DNA of 41,722 nt. Source: Ichthyophthirius multifiliis (lineage: Eukaryota; Ciliophora; Oligohymenophorea; Hymenostomatida). The position numbers and the translations under genes are program-made. The stretch lies in NCBI RefSeq assembly GCF_000220395.1, contig NW_004087766.1, positions 1 to 41,722 of the forward strand, given 5' to 3'. Under the pieces are notes generated by a model. That model saw only the letters and a program-made list of their open reading frames with translations. It had not been told where the DNA came from and did not search any database. Positions 11,923 to 24,530 of the stretch are shown here, one piece after another; positions within the stretch are counted from its first letter, which is position 1, and every line of letters begins with the position of its first letter.

Positions 11923-13137
11923 ATGAAAATAAAATTCTCAATAAATGAAAATTATTATATAACTAAAAACTCTCCAGCGAATTTCAAAGAACTATAAAAT
12001 ATATTCAAAACCCATTTTGGAATAAAAAACATTAACGAATTTGTTTTTAAATATAAAGAAAAAAAATCAATATATAAAAAACTAGAAACTTAGCAAGACT
12101 TCCTATAAATAATAAAATAATCCAAAAATATAAAATATTTGAAAGTATTTGTTAAAAATAATTGTAAAGAAAAATCAATATATAGTAATATGGTAAAATA
12201 AAAATTTTAAAAAGAAAATTTCCCTAATGAATCGATAAATGACTCTTTAGTATATTTATTAGAAAATTCTTTAGATTAAATAAAAATTAGATTGTAGCGC
12301 AATATTTAGTCCTTTTGAAGAATCAGAGCAAGATTATACGGTAGAAAAAATAAAAAAATAAGAAGATTCTTAAAAAAAGGTTTTTATTTATTAAATAATA
12401 TAATAAAAGAAAATATATAAAATATTAATTTTTATTTTTAATAATAAAATATAAATATTTATAATAAAATAGATTTTCAAAATTAGAATATTTTCAAATC
12501 TAAAATTAACAAAAATGTTGCTATCAATTTAAACAAAAAAATCCTTCTTTATATATAAATTTTAAATAATGGAGACAATAAATGGCCTGAAAACATGTAA
12601 CTATAATGTATTAGCGATTTTTAGATAAATTCTTTTGTAAAAATTCCTTCTTTGGATGTTGAGGAATAGGTCTTTATTATTTTGCCTTTAGAGTTAGATA
12701 CTTATGGGTAGTTTTAGAGTTCTTGGAGGCTTTGTTATTAAAATGAGTAAGGAAAAAAGAACTTTTTTGGACCTAAAATTGATGTTAAATTTAACTTTGA
12801 ATAAAGTTAAGATTTTTACTCAGTTAGCTATTTTATGAATGTTTTTAAATAAATTTTCGATGAAAATGATAATTTAAATATTTTTTAGAAAGATTTTGTT
12901 TTTTAAATATTAATTAAAATAACTGTGTTTAGTATATCTAATATTATATATAGAATTATTTAATCTGAAAACAATAGTAATAATTTTAAAAAAAAAATAT
13001 TTATAAAGAAATATTAATATTCTTCTGATATTTAACAAAATAAATTTATTTTAAATATAATATAATTTGTAAAAAAGTAAATTAAATTTATTAATTTAAT
13101 AATATAAAAAAATTAATTTAACAAAAATTGTATTTGA
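11923..13137 (+). CDS. PB1 and FW-domain protein, NBR1-like
   Basis: The protein looks like a selective-autophagy cargo receptor of the NBR1 type. Residues 1-80 have the beta-grasp pattern of a PB1 domain: MKIKFS at the start, FVFKYKEKKSIYKKL in the middle, and a closing YLKVFVKN strand. After a charged linker, residues about 145-260 match the FW (Ig-like, NBR1) domain: NNGDNKWPENMQL, a long LPLELDTYGQFQSSWRL, then FFGPKIDVKFNF. Trp 177 and Trp 224 are two of the domain's hallmark tryptophans. There is no ZZ zinc finger between the domains, and no clear UBA or LIR motif. The model has introns at 12250-12274 (25 nt) and 12380-12486, giving 360 residues. The short intron is my inference: without it the PB1 frame meets TGA near 12316. 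A one-base error would also explain it. Confidence 0.75.
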
Positions 13138-13701
13138 ATGAGATTTTATTTATATTTTATTTTTATAAAAATAGCAAATATTTGAGCCATAAAAATATAT
13201 TTTTATAGAATTAAAATCTCTTTTTTTAAGTAAAATTATTAAAATAAATATTTTAAATTTTCTTTAAATTTAAAAATTAATTTTTCAATAATTATGGAAT
13301 AACAAAGATAGTCTTAATAGGTTAAAGTTTATTTAAATACGAAAATGTATAAATTTTTTCAAATTTAATTATAAAATAAGTATTCTATTTATATAATTTG
13401 TATTTTTTTTTTATATAAATTATTATTATTATTTAATTCTAAAATTATAATTATAATTTTTAAAATTATTAAAGGAATATATATATTATTATGTAAATAT
13501 AATAATTATTTTTATTATTTCTATTTTTAATTTTTCTTTTTTATAAAAAAATATTATTATTTTTAAAATTAAATGGTAATTTTATTTCTCAAATACCAAT
13601 TTAAATTAAAAATATAAATAAACATAAATTAATTATATTTATAAAAAAATATAATATATTTACGACAACAAAAAAATCTTTGAAAAAAATAAATAAAAAA
13701 A
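13138..13701. other. Intergenic, nothing recognised
   Basis: AT-rich spacer between two co-directional genes, with poly-A and poly-T runs only. Confidence 0.5.
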
Positions 13702-14295
13702 ATGCAACAAAATTAAGTTAAATGTTTACTTCCAAGCCCTTTTGAAGGCGGATATTCTGATATATTAAGAGATGCTGAATAATTCTAAATAATGTAACCA
13801 GTATAATAAAAGAAAGGATTTTTCGACAAATTAGCTGATAACACAATCAAAATAGCATCTAAAGCCGCAGACGCTACAAAGAATTTAATTGATGGAAAAA
13901 GACCAGTTATCTGTGTTTTCTGTACCGCCTATTAGGAAATCGATCATAATTAAATGAATTATTACTGTTATTATTGCAAAAATTTAGTTTAAGAATGTAA
14001 TAATATTTTTTTTTTTATAATATTTTTTTAAAATAAGTGATGCCACCACCGAAAAAAACTATTTATTGCGGAAATTGCAAAGTTAAATAGGATGTTGATT
14101 TAGGAAGTACTATATTTTTTATAAACTCCTTTTTATTTATATATTTTTAATTTTTTAGAAAGTCAAAATTATATTTGTATAAAATGCTAATGTATGAATA
14201 TAATTCCTTTGTTAAAACCAAAGTTTAGTGTGCCTCCTAATCATCCAAATTTAACAAATATTTAATAATAAACATAAGAAAATGCTAAAAATTGA
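13702..14295 (+). CDS. Small zinc-ribbon protein
   Basis: Three exons (introns 13997-14037 and 14107-14158) give exactly 501 nt, 166 residues. The N-terminus has PSPFEGGYSDILRDAEQFQ, then an amphipathic Lys/Ala helix (FDKLADNTIKIASKAADATKN). Four Cys pairs follow: CVFC and CYYC flank a histidine-containing loop, and CGNC and CIKC flank VKQDVDLGKSQNYI. The second pair, with its trailing MNIIP, resembles the CxxC...CxxCxxxN layout of LSD1-type zinc fingers. The tail is Gln-rich. Two zinc-binding ribbons are likely, probably for protein or membrane-surface contact. The exact function is not evident. No family name is claimed beyond zinc ribbon. Confidence 0.75.
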
Positions 14296-14501
14296 TAAAA
14301 ATTAAAAAAATTATAAGATTTATTATTTATATATAAATTTTATAAAAAAATATATGATTTGATATTAATATTTTTTTTATATTATTGATATATTAAAATA
14401 TTAAATTTATTATTAATTAAATATTTTTATTTTATAAATAATTTTTAAATTTTATTTTTTATAAAAATATAAAATAATATATAGTTTATTAAAAATAAAA
14501 G

Positions 14502-15401
14502 ATGAAAATCAAATAAAATTTTTATAAATAAATAAAAATAATAATAGATTAATTAATTTATATCAAATAAATATTAAAAATATATTACAATTAAAAAATC
14601 ATGAAAATTAAAAATTAGATATTTAATCTTTATAATATTAAAGTAAACAAAAAAAATGTATAAAAAATTATATAGAATAAATAAGTTAAATGATATGATT
14701 TTTCAATTATATAATAAAATTAAATTAATTATAAATTAATATCTTACAATTTATTATCTCTATATTTACCAAAGCACAAATTCGATATACAAGTTGATAT
14801 TCTAGTAAAACTAGAAAAACAAAATTGCAAACAAAGTATAGATAAAGATGAAAAAAACCAATATTTTTCAAACGATATTCTACAGAAAAAAAAGCAAAAT
14901 ATAGTAAAGATTATAAGATTTTAATATTTTTTATTTTATTCTTCTAAAATAAAAAAAAGAAAAACTTTTAAATTATATTATTAATAGTGCCTTTTGGAAA
15001 ATATAGAAGACATTCATTTTGGTGTAATTAATAAAGATTTTTGCAACTAAGGGAATTATTTAGTCCCTACTCCAAAATATATAGTCTATATTGAATTGTA
15101 ATTCTTACAACCGATTTTCTTATTCTAAATTTCTCCATATTTTCCAAATACATATAATATTTTTCTGAATTCAAAAAAGGCAAATTCGCAATTTCCACAC
15201 ATAAAATTAAAAAGAAGACTTATTTGTAGTACTAATTATAATGTTTTTTTAATTATAAATAAAAGTAAAATAAAATAAGTTGATGATTTTTTTTAATTAT
15301 AAATAATATTTATATATATAATTTTTTTTTATACTAAAAATCAATATAAAATATATTTAATATTCATTCATAATAAATCATCACAGATTACATATAATTG
15401 A
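14502..15401 (+). CDS. Weakly supported gene, unassigned
   Basis: A frame from ATG 14502, with an intron at 14685-14774, stays open to TGA 15399-15401 (269 residues). The most protein-like parts are KHKFDIQVDILVKLEKQ and, around 15000-15230, ENIEDIHFGVINKDF, LVPTPKYIVYIEL and KLKRRLICSTNYNVF. All three plus-strand frames are largely open here because TGA is rare. An alternative intron (GTAAAG near 14902, ending at 14955) would switch to a different frame. The end overlaps the minus-strand neighbour's 3' end, so the true stop may be earlier. Exon boundaries should be taken as provisional. Confidence 0.35.
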
Positions 15402-17152
15402 TTTTAAATAATTTCTTTAGGTGCTAAAACTTCATCATCTTTTACTTTTTTAACTTCATTTAAATTATTATTTTCAAATATAAAATAATCGTCATTTTAT
15501 ACGTTATTTTCTCCTTAAAATTATTATTATTCAAATTGTTAATAATTATCATAATTACTATAAGTATTATTTTTATTTTACCAATCAAAAATCTATTCAG
15601 TATTAGAATATTCATATTATTATTCTTCCTAATTAAACTAAAGATTCAATCTGTCTTAAAATATATTTTTTGTTTCATTATAAAAATTTTATTATTCATT
15701 TTATTGATATACTTAATTTTATTTTTAATTTTAAAATTATTCTTATTATTATTAATTATTGTCGGTATAGTTATTATCAAGTTAAAATTCTATATTATTT
15801 TATTCGTTTTTATTTTATAAAATTTCCTTATTGTTATCATTTTTAAATTCATTATTTTATTCCTCTTGTAATTGTAATTTATTAATGTTTTTTTTTTATT
15901 ATTGATGATTATAATCATTATACCCATAATTAAATTAATAATCTTCTTATTAAGTTTATTAATTATTGTTCTCATTTACTTAAGTATTTTCTTCAAACTA
16001 TTATTAATTACTTACATTCATTTAATTATTTTCATTAACTTAAGTATTTTAATTATTATATTCATTTTTTTAATTATTTACATCAAAATTAACATTATCA
16101 TTAATCTATTAATAATTACTTTCATTTAATTATTTATTATTATTAATTTAATTATTTTAATAATTATATTCATTTATTTAATTATTTTCCTAACTTTAAT
16201 TAACTTAATAATAATTCTTATTTACTTAATTAGTATTTTCATTCAATTAATCGTTTTTTTCATCAATTTAATAACTATTATCTTATACTTAATTATTATT
16301 TGCATTTATTTAATTATCCATTTTATTTTCATTAATTTATAAATTATTAGCTGAATTATCAAAAGTTTTATTTTAATTAATATTAAAATCACTTTAATTA
16401 CTTTTATTATTTTAATTACCTTGTTCTTTCTTATTATTTTAAACTTCTTAAAAATATATATTTTTTTTATTTTAACTATCAAATTTATTCAAATTTTATT
16501 CAAAGTCATTATTATTTTAAAAAGTCGATTATTATAGGCTTTTAAATTATTTGTTTTTTGATTCTAATAATTAAAGTTTTATCAACAATTCATAATTTTA
16601 CTTTTTCATCTAAAAAATTACTCCTTTTAAGTCTTTAATTTATTCTTCGTAATTTTAGGTATCTATTTCAAATTAAGTTTTAGCTTAATTAACTCTATTT
16701 TAAAGCTATATATTTTCTGCCTTAAGAAATTTTACTTGGCTTTTAAAAATTTCATTATCTGACTTAATAATTTACTCTTCAATAGATATTTATTAACAAT
16801 TTGACACTCTCTACATTAATTATGAGTTTAAAAAGCTATATTAAGATATTTATTCATCTTTTTCTTTAACCAAATTTTACAAAAACTAATTTTCGTTAGA
16901 GTTTCCATTTTAATTTTCAGATTTTTTTTTCCAATATTGAATTTCTTTGTTTTTATTTATTAAAGAAATTTAAAGATCGTTAATTTAAGTAGCTAAAATG
17001 CTTACTTTTTATTCCATTTTTATTAATTTTTCCTCTTCTTCTTGATTAAATTTTAAGGACGATTCTAAAATTTATTTCTATTGTATAATTTCATTTTTTA
17101 CATATTATTATTATTTTGATTGTTATTAAAAATCTCTATTAGAATTAATCAT
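15368..17152 (-). CDS. Coiled-coil, Asn/Gln-rich protein
   Basis: One uninterrupted frame of 594 codons, starting MINSNRDFQQQSKQQQ. Residues about 20-230 form a charged coiled coil (EEEEKLIKMEQKVSILATQI, EIQYWKKKSENQ, QIKDLKGVIFQMKKQNYELL). The second half is a long low-complexity region in which N-N-Q-(I/V)-N-E style units repeat imperfectly. Gln there is written almost only with TAA and Asn with AAT. The C-terminus regains complexity (NNLNEVKKVKDDEVLAPKEI). Long prion-like N/Q tracts are common in ciliate proteins. A role in granules or the cytoskeleton is possible but unproven. An Asn-repeat frame at 17153-17320 just upstream is separated by a TGA and may be leader sequence. Confidence 0.8.
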
Positions 17153-17256
17153 TTAATATTATTGTTATTATTATTATTATAATTGTTAATAATGCTATTG
17201 TTATTATTATAAATGTTATTATTATAGTAATTCTTATTATTTATGCAATTATTATA

Positions 17257-17299
<43 letters not shown>

Positions 17300-17775
17300 A
17301 TTTTAATATTATACATTTTATTTATTTTATTATATTGGTAATTGATTATATTAATATAAAGCCTTTACTTATACTTAACTATTTTGTTTTTTATCATATG
17401 TAGATAATTATATATAATTTTGCATTCTATTAATATGCATTTTATATTTTCTTTTTTTTAATAATAAAAGATTTTATTTAAAAAAATTAAAATAAAATAT
17501 TGTTAAATAAATATTAACATAGTAAATTATTAATTATAAAATAATATTAAAATGAATTTACACAAATATAAAATTTATATATAAGACATAAATTTAAGTA
17601 TAAATGATTTATAATTTTTTATTATATTTAAATTTATAATTTTTTATTTATATATATTTTATAATTTTATTTATATTTATTATATAAAATTTTATAAAAA
17701 TTTCTTTTATGTTTAAGTTTAATAATACTCAATATATATATATAAAAATATAAATTTATTTATTTATAAATAATA
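17153..17775. other. Intergenic with AAT/ATT trinucleotide run
   Basis: A (TTA)n tract at about 17160-17295 lies immediately upstream of the Asn/Gln-rich gene. On the minus strand it could encode an Asn run opened by an ATG near 17318, but a TGA ends it before the downstream gene's start. The remainder is plain AT-rich spacer. Confidence 0.5.
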
Positions 17776-19076
17776 TCATTAACTTATAATATCTTTTAAA
17801 TTTTTCCATAAATTATAACTATTTTATTTATGCTTCAATTTTTCAAGATCTTTGTAATAAATACTTAATTTAATTTTAATTTCTTCACTTTCTTATTTTT
17901 CCTTTTCTAATAAATATATTTATTTTATTTCTTTTTCTAAAAATGACATCATATCACTTTTTTTTACTTTTTCATTTGTAGTTATATCATTTCTTATCAT
18001 ACTTAAATGATAAATGAAAAAAATACTTAAAGTAATCCCCATAATAATACACAATAAAATCATAAAAATAAACATTGTTTCTTTATAAAATAAATACTTT
18101 TTTTAAAATATAAAGATATAAAATAATTTTTTTATATTATTTTTTTACTTTAAAAACTATTTTCCAATCAGCATCTACAATTTAATCTGTCTAAGGTATT
18201 CTAAATTTCAAATACATTAACTTTTAATCTTAAACAATTCCTAAAATACACAAAATACCAACAACTCCTCCATAAATAGTGAGAAAAGAGTGAGAAAATA
18301 TAAAAAGTAGAAAATATTTATAATTTTTTTCTCCAACGCATTATCTAATCCTTTTTATTTTTTAATTAAATATATATTTTTTAATATGAAAAAAAAAACC
18401 AAACACAATGATGGTCAAATTTAGAAACGCAAATTTAACAAGTTTTACAATGTTTAGATCTTGCAGGTCTTTATTTTTTTTATTTTTTTTTTTTTTTTAT
18501 TTATTTTTACTTAATAATTTCACAAGTACTACATTTATTTTATTTTTTAAACATAATATCATCATAATAAGAATAATATTTATTAATATATTCCTTATCA
18601 TTTTATTTAGTTATTTAACCTGGAGAAGTTTTACATGCTAAATAATAAATATAAAAGCATACTAATGCTAGGATTGTTCCTATATATTTATGTAAATTTG
18701 ATACTTGACTATTTGGGAAATGTCTATTTAAGCCAACAACCCAATATAGAATAAATCCTCCAATCGCAATTATAATATAAAATATTTAAATAATATGATG
18801 ATTTGTAAAACAAATATAATTTATAATTCCGTTTGCTATTCTAAATAATAGATTCGGTTTTTATGTATTATTTATATTTCGGCTTTATTTTTAATAAAAA
18901 ATTTATATTATTTTTATTTGTAGTTACTTATATAATGAGGGAATTAATTTATATAAAAAGCGGTGAGCTTTTCCTAAAATATTTTAAGCATTCGGATCTA
19001 TACACATTAATAAATACATGCAAGAGCCACAGAATAAAAACTATAAGAATAGTAAAGCAAATATAGATATATCCAT
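17776..19076 (-). CDS. DHHC-type protein S-palmitoyltransferase
   Basis: This membrane enzyme transfers palmitate to cysteines of target proteins. Four exons (introns 18883-18927, 18351-18399, 18097-18148) give exactly 1155 nt, 384 residues. The N-terminus is hydrophobic (MDISIFALLFLQFLFCGSCM); a second membrane pair spans IAIGGFILYWVVGL and YIGTILALVCFYIYYLAC, followed by TSPGQIT. The Cys-rich domain reads CSTC, then a Lys/Gln-rich insert, [24 protein letters not shown], and after the intron IRQCVGEKNYKYFLLF. The DHHC tetrad is residues 206-209. Two more membrane segments follow (LTIYGGVVGILCILG; MFIFMILLCIIMGITLSIFF), then a charged coiled-coil tail. Oddities are Val where most members have Pro after DHHC, and a poly-Lys insertion between the first Cys pair and the core. 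Confidence 0.95.
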
Positions 19077-19361
19077 AATTACTATTTTTTTAATTTATAA
19101 AATTTTAATTAAATTATTACAATATATTTATAATATGTTAAATTTTCAAGATATTAATAAATAAATACTTTTTTTTTAAATACATAAATACATATATAAA
19201 TCATTACTTTAAATAAATTATTATTTTTAAAATTAAAAAAATGATAGCAAAGTTGTTTTAATTTTTAAATACTATATAATTAATATAAATTAATTAATAA
19301 ATAAACTAATTTTACAAATAAAAACATATAATTAATTAATTAAATGTTATAAATCTTACAC

Positions 19362-21000
19362 TCATTTATTTTTGATATTATTTGTATACAAATTAAAGTT
19401 ATTAATATAATTTATTTTATTACTTTTATTTTCATTTTATTTAAAACTATTATTATTATTATTTTTACTTTCATTTTCTTTAAAGCATTTATTTCTTTTA
19501 TTACTAAAATTCTTTATACCTTCATTGTTTTTTTTATTTTCATCTACATTAATAATTTTAACCCTCTGCTTACTATATGAATTAAAAGACAAATTATTAT
19601 TAATAGAATCATATTATTTAATATTACTATTACTATTACTACTACCAACTTAAGTATCTGTTGATATATAGACTTTAGAAGAGTTTATTTTTGATAAAAC
19701 AGTACTTTTTTTTAAATAGTTTTCAATTAAATTTCTTCCTTTGAGACTATCTTCACTCGAGTTTTCACTTGTTCCGTATAAAAAATTATTATAATCTTAA
19801 AAAGTTTATTAATCTTCAGAATTTAAAAAAGAAATTTATCTTTCTAATTTTTTCAAATACTCTTATAAAGTTTTATTTTTTTTTCTTTTTCACATATCAA
19901 CAATTCTAATGTTGTTATTTTTTCTTTTTTCTTTAAAATTTCTTGTTCCTTCTATTTTATTTCAGAATGGAATTATCTCACCTCTTTTTCTTTTAACCTC
20001 AAACTGACTTAATGCAATTTCATTAACTAATTTACAGAAGGCCTCATTTCAGAATTTATATTGAGCATATTTTGTATTAATTATTGCAAATCTTCACTAT
20101 ATTTTATTGGTAAACGCTCAAATTATCCATTTTTTATCTTTATAGCCAAAGACAAATGGTTTTTCGCCTAAAAAGGAGGTTTTAAAGCAGCCATTTCATA
20201 TAAAAGACAGCCAAGACTCCAAATATCGCTTTTTTCATTATACTTAGATTCCTATATTTGCTCAGGAGACATATAATAAGGTGTACCGACGTGAGTTTTT
20301 GCAAATTCTGAATTTTCGCTTAAAATTCTACTTAAACCAAAATCACCAAGTTTTATATTATTTTAAGAATCTAAAAAAATATTCGCAGGCTTTAAATCTC
20401 TATGTAAAATTTTATTTTTTTAACGATTATGACATTCAGACAATCCAAAAAGAATTTAAGTAAAAATTTTCCATATAACATCTTCACTTATATAATCGTT
20501 TTTTTTTTACATTTTTTTAATAAAGTACTTAAATCTCCTCCTTCACAATATTCCATTATTATATATATTTTTGTTTCTTTTTTATCTATAATTCTATTAT
20601 ATTAATTTTTAACATTTTTAAAAAATTTTTTCTGTATATTTTTTTAAATATAATTGATATAAAAATCAATAAAAAATTGATAAATGCATTTTTTTTTTTT
20701 TAAAAATTTAAAAATAAAATTAATAACATATAAAATAAAATAAACTATATTAAAAAGTAATATTTATTACGTTTTTTTTTTTTTAGAAATTTACCTATCA
20801 TAATAACAAACTATATTTGGATGTTTTAATTCCCTTATTATATTTACTTCTAATACTAATTATTGTTTTTCTTGTTCGGTCATTTTTCCGTAATTTATTT
20901 CTTTAGAAACGAGTAATTTATTGTCTTGAATACGCTTTATTTTTTATACTATTCCGAAACTACCTTTTCCTATTTGTTATAAAATTTCGTAATTTTCCAT
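19362..21000 (-). CDS. NIMA-related (NEK2-like) protein kinase
   Basis: A Ser/Thr kinase of the NEK family, which in ciliates controls cilia length, basal bodies and the cell cycle. The kinase domain is intact: GKGSFG loop (11-16), Lys33 in [21 protein letters not shown]-type [57 protein letters not shown], and RPS near the end. NEK2's EKQ and YYDRIID signatures point to that subfamily. A coiled coil follows ([35 protein letters not shown]) and then an Asn/Ser-rich tail ending at TGA 19362-19364. One intron lies at 20594-20794. Two A-runs on the coding strand (20499-20508 and 19876-19884) each need one extra base to keep the frame. With both, the coding length becomes 1440 nt (479 residues). 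I judge these to be assembly undercalls. Confidence 0.92.
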
Positions 21001-22267
21001 TTTATTATAAAAATGATATTCTTTGTTAATATTTTTTTATTCAATTTCTTTTTAAATTTTTTTTTTTAAATTTTTTATTTTAAATGTAAATGAAAATTAT
21101 TTAAAAATAATATTAATGCATATTAGTTTTAAAATTTTAATTTTATGTTTAACATTTTTAATTCTAAATGCTATTTTTTTTTAATTATTATTAAAATATA
21201 ATTTTTTATTACTAAATAAATATAAAATATATTTATAAATTAATTATTTTTTTGAAAAAAAAATAAATATTAAATCATTTATATTTATGTTAAATTATAA
21301 ATTATAAATTAAATAAAAATAAGTAATTTTAATTTTTATTTATAAAATAATGTTTAATTATTAGAAAAAAAATATATATATTATATAAAAAATTAAATAT
21401 TATATATAATATATAAAAATTATATATATTACATGTTTTATATTTTATAACCTAATTAATTTAAATATTATAAATTTTAAAATATTTTTTTTATAATTAT
21501 ATTAAATTAGTTAATATAATAATTTTTATTTTTCGTATTTTCTTCCTTTTATAATAATTTATTAATCAGAAAATATATTTATTTAGATAAAACAAATTAA
21601 ATAATAAATAAATTTAATTTAATTTAAACTATTTAATCTTTTGAATATTTATTAAAATAAGTAGATTATTTGTTTTATATAATATAAATTATACACAAAA
21701 AATACAGTAAGCGCAATTGATTTAAAATCTTTTTTTTTTAATATTTTTATGTAAATTATTCTTATTATATTTTTAATGTATTGACAACATAATATAGACA
21801 AAATGAATTAATAGAGTATTATATAATATTATCATAATATGTTTCTACATTTATTAGTATTATTTAATAGAAATTATTAAAAAATAATACCTAATAAAAG
21901 CAATTTATAAAGAAATACATTCAAAAATATTGTTTTATTAAAAATTAGATTTTCTTCGCCATATTTAAATAGTTAAAAAATTTAATTAACATAAAAGTTT
22001 GTATGGTAAGATGGACTATTATAAAAAAAAAACTTATAATTAAAAATTTAGTAAATTTAAAAAATAAAGTTATTCTATATCAATATTAATTTATTAATAA
22101 TAAAAAATATCAATATTTTAAAATAATATAAATGATATATAAGTAATTAATTATATTATTAAATTTGATATATTCTATTGATTTTAAAATCTAAAATTAT
22201 TTTAAGAAGAAAGTATAAAAAATAATAAAATTAAAAAAAAATTGGAAAAAATAAAATATTTGGTATA
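21001..22267. other. Divergent intergenic region, 1.27 kb
   Basis: This is the longest gene-free stretch after the subtelomere. It holds the start of the NEK gene on one side and eL39 on the other. The DNA is AT-rich with no readable gene, RNA fold or named motif. Confidence 0.5.
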
Positions 22268-22531
22268 ATGGTAAAAAAAATTAAAAAAAAAATTGAACAC
22301 AATATTAATCGATATTTAAATAAAAGGGAGCTCATAAATCATTAATATTCAAAAAAAGATTATCTAAAAAAATAAAATAAAATAGACCACTTCCTAATTG
22401 GTATAGATATAAAACATATAATAAAATAAGGTAATTAATTAATATATTTAAGTTAAAATATTTAAAATATTATTTATAGATACAATTCTAAAAGAAGAAA
22501 CTGGAGAAGAACAAAACTTAAAGTATATTGA
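22268..22531 (+). CDS. RPL39: Ribosomal protein eL39
   Basis: A small, very basic protein lining the exit tunnel of the 60S subunit. Three exons total 159 nt (52 residues), matching the family's 51. Exon 1 is only the ATG (22268-22270). An intron at 22271-22326 follows directly. Exon 2 (22327-22430) encodes GAHKSLIFKKRLSKKIKQ then NRPLPNWYRYKTYNKIR, and after a 49-nt intron (22431-22479) exon 3 encodes YNSKRRNWRRTKLKVY and the TGA. The NRPLPNW and NSKRRNWRRTKL blocks identify it without doubt. Confidence 0.97.
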
Positions 22532-22699
22532 ACAAAAAAATAAAATCATAATATTTTAATTTTTTTTTAAAAAAAAGTATTTATTTCAAAATATTAATAA
22601 TTGTTTTTTCATATAAATATTAAAAATTTATTTAAAAAAATCTTAATAAAAATATTTAAAAATAAATGTATATATTAAATTTTTTTTTATATATTTTTT

Positions 22700-22726
22700 A
22701 TTAAAAATATATAATATAATTATATG

Positions 22727-22770
<44 letters not shown>
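22700..22770. repeat. (TA)n microsatellite
   Basis: A TA dinucleotide run at about 22729-22767 sits between the 3' ends of eL39 and tubulin cofactor D. No function is inferred. Confidence 0.8.
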
Positions 22771-22773
<3 letters not shown>

Positions 22774-22819
22774 TTTTATTTAAAATATTTTATATAATTT
22801 TCTGTTATTAATAAAGAAA

Positions 22820-24470
22820 TCAAATATTTAATAATTTAAATATTTGTTTAAATTCTTTTTCTACTTCTTTATAATTTTATTTTTCCTATAATAAATAAAT
22901 AATTTATTAAATTATTATAAAGAATATTACATCTAACCAATCATTAGACGTAAGTAATTCTGTAATCTAATCACTTTTTTCTTCCCCAAAATATTCTTCA
23001 CCACTAGACATAATAAGTAAATATAATTTGTCTGAAGTTATCTTTCTAACTTTTGGGAATTTATGAACAAGTAAAGATAATATAAATTCTAATAATTCTA
23101 TTTATATATCCTCACATTATAAATGTAATAAACCAACAATAAGTCCTATAGCTGCCGGAATCTTTAAAAAAAAACAATTAAAATAAAAAATATTTATAAA
23201 AAAATAAACTTTAGTTATAGATTTAGTTTCTTTAATTTCCTTTAAAATAACCTTAAAAATCTATTTTCCAAACCCAAATTATTTTGCCCATACTTAAACT
23301 AATTATATCTCAAACATATAATCAACAGTTTTAAATAAAGGAGTTACTACTCTTTCCATATTTTCATATTCTTCAAATATTTTAATAATGTTTCCAAATA
23401 CGAGTTCCAATATTCCCTCTTTTCTACCAAAATCATTGATAAATCTATTCAAAGCTCCTAAAGAATATTTAACTACACTTTCACTTATACCTCCTACACT
23501 AACACATAAACCTTTCATCTTTTTTTTTATAAAAAAATATAATAATATAGTTTATAATACCACAAAATGGCTATATTCAGGATATTAAAGTAAAGGGACA
23601 ATAATATTATAAACACCATGAGGTTAATTCCAGTAATAAATAAAGTCATTTAATTTTAAATTTATTCTTAAGAAAAGTGAGTTAATTCAGCTTTATAACT
23701 TCCGTCTCAAAAGTCGAATCCATTCTATCTTCATCTTTCTAAACCAGCATTTTTTATATTTTCCTTATTGAAAATTCCATATAACACCTCTTTATGTTAA
23801 AAATAAGGTATTTTCTCATACAAGTTGTCGAAAATATCCTGCATAACACTCCCTGCAACTAGTCTTACTCTATCTATTTTCTCCATTAACTACTACAAAA
23901 GTAATTAAATAATTTTTTATATACACTATGATGATAAATTTAATTAATTTCCATCTTTTTTTTATGCCCAAAGCTTTATTATATTTACCATTACAATCAT
24001 AGAAGCTTCTCTTACAATAGATCCTATATCTCCTCGTTTGTCAGTCGTATAATCATTCATAGTAAGCATACATGTATCGAATATTCTATCAAAAGTTCCT
24101 AGTTAATTTATAAGTTTATAATTTGCAAAATTTTGAAAAAACCCTAAACAGCGAATTTTCTAGTATCAGCATCATCTTCATCTTTTGATTTTTATTTACA
24201 GTTTTCGCATAAAACATTTATAATTTATGGTAAATTTTCTAATAAAAATTCTTTACTAAAAGCACATAAACCCAAAGTATAGCCTCTTGTTATTGCAACA
24301 TTTTAATCTGTAGAAGCTTAAGAAATAAATTTTGAGACTAATTATAAATGCTCTTTTTTAGAAACTTAACTATATTAACCACTAAAGATTTTTAAAGATT
24401 TTGAAGCACAAATTTATATATTTTCCAAAAAACTTTTAAGACATTCATCTAAAGTATCCTTTAATATATA

Positions 24471-24530
<60 letters not shown>

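Noticed and set aside
14995-15250. Minus-strand frame starting MCGNCEFAFF with two Cys residues
   Set aside because: It is short and ends at TGA without further zinc-binding pairs. A plus-strand reading is longer and more consistent, although the locus remains weak.
15536-16129. Hydrophobic plus-strand open frames resembling membrane proteins
   Set aside because: They are the antisense of the Asn/Gln-rich coiled-coil gene, whose AAT and TAA codons read as Ile and Leu on the other strand.
24474-24530. TA dinucleotide arrays as a CRISPR-like or mobile-element signal
   Set aside because: They are pure dinucleotide microsatellites with no spacers, flanking target-site duplications or element genes.
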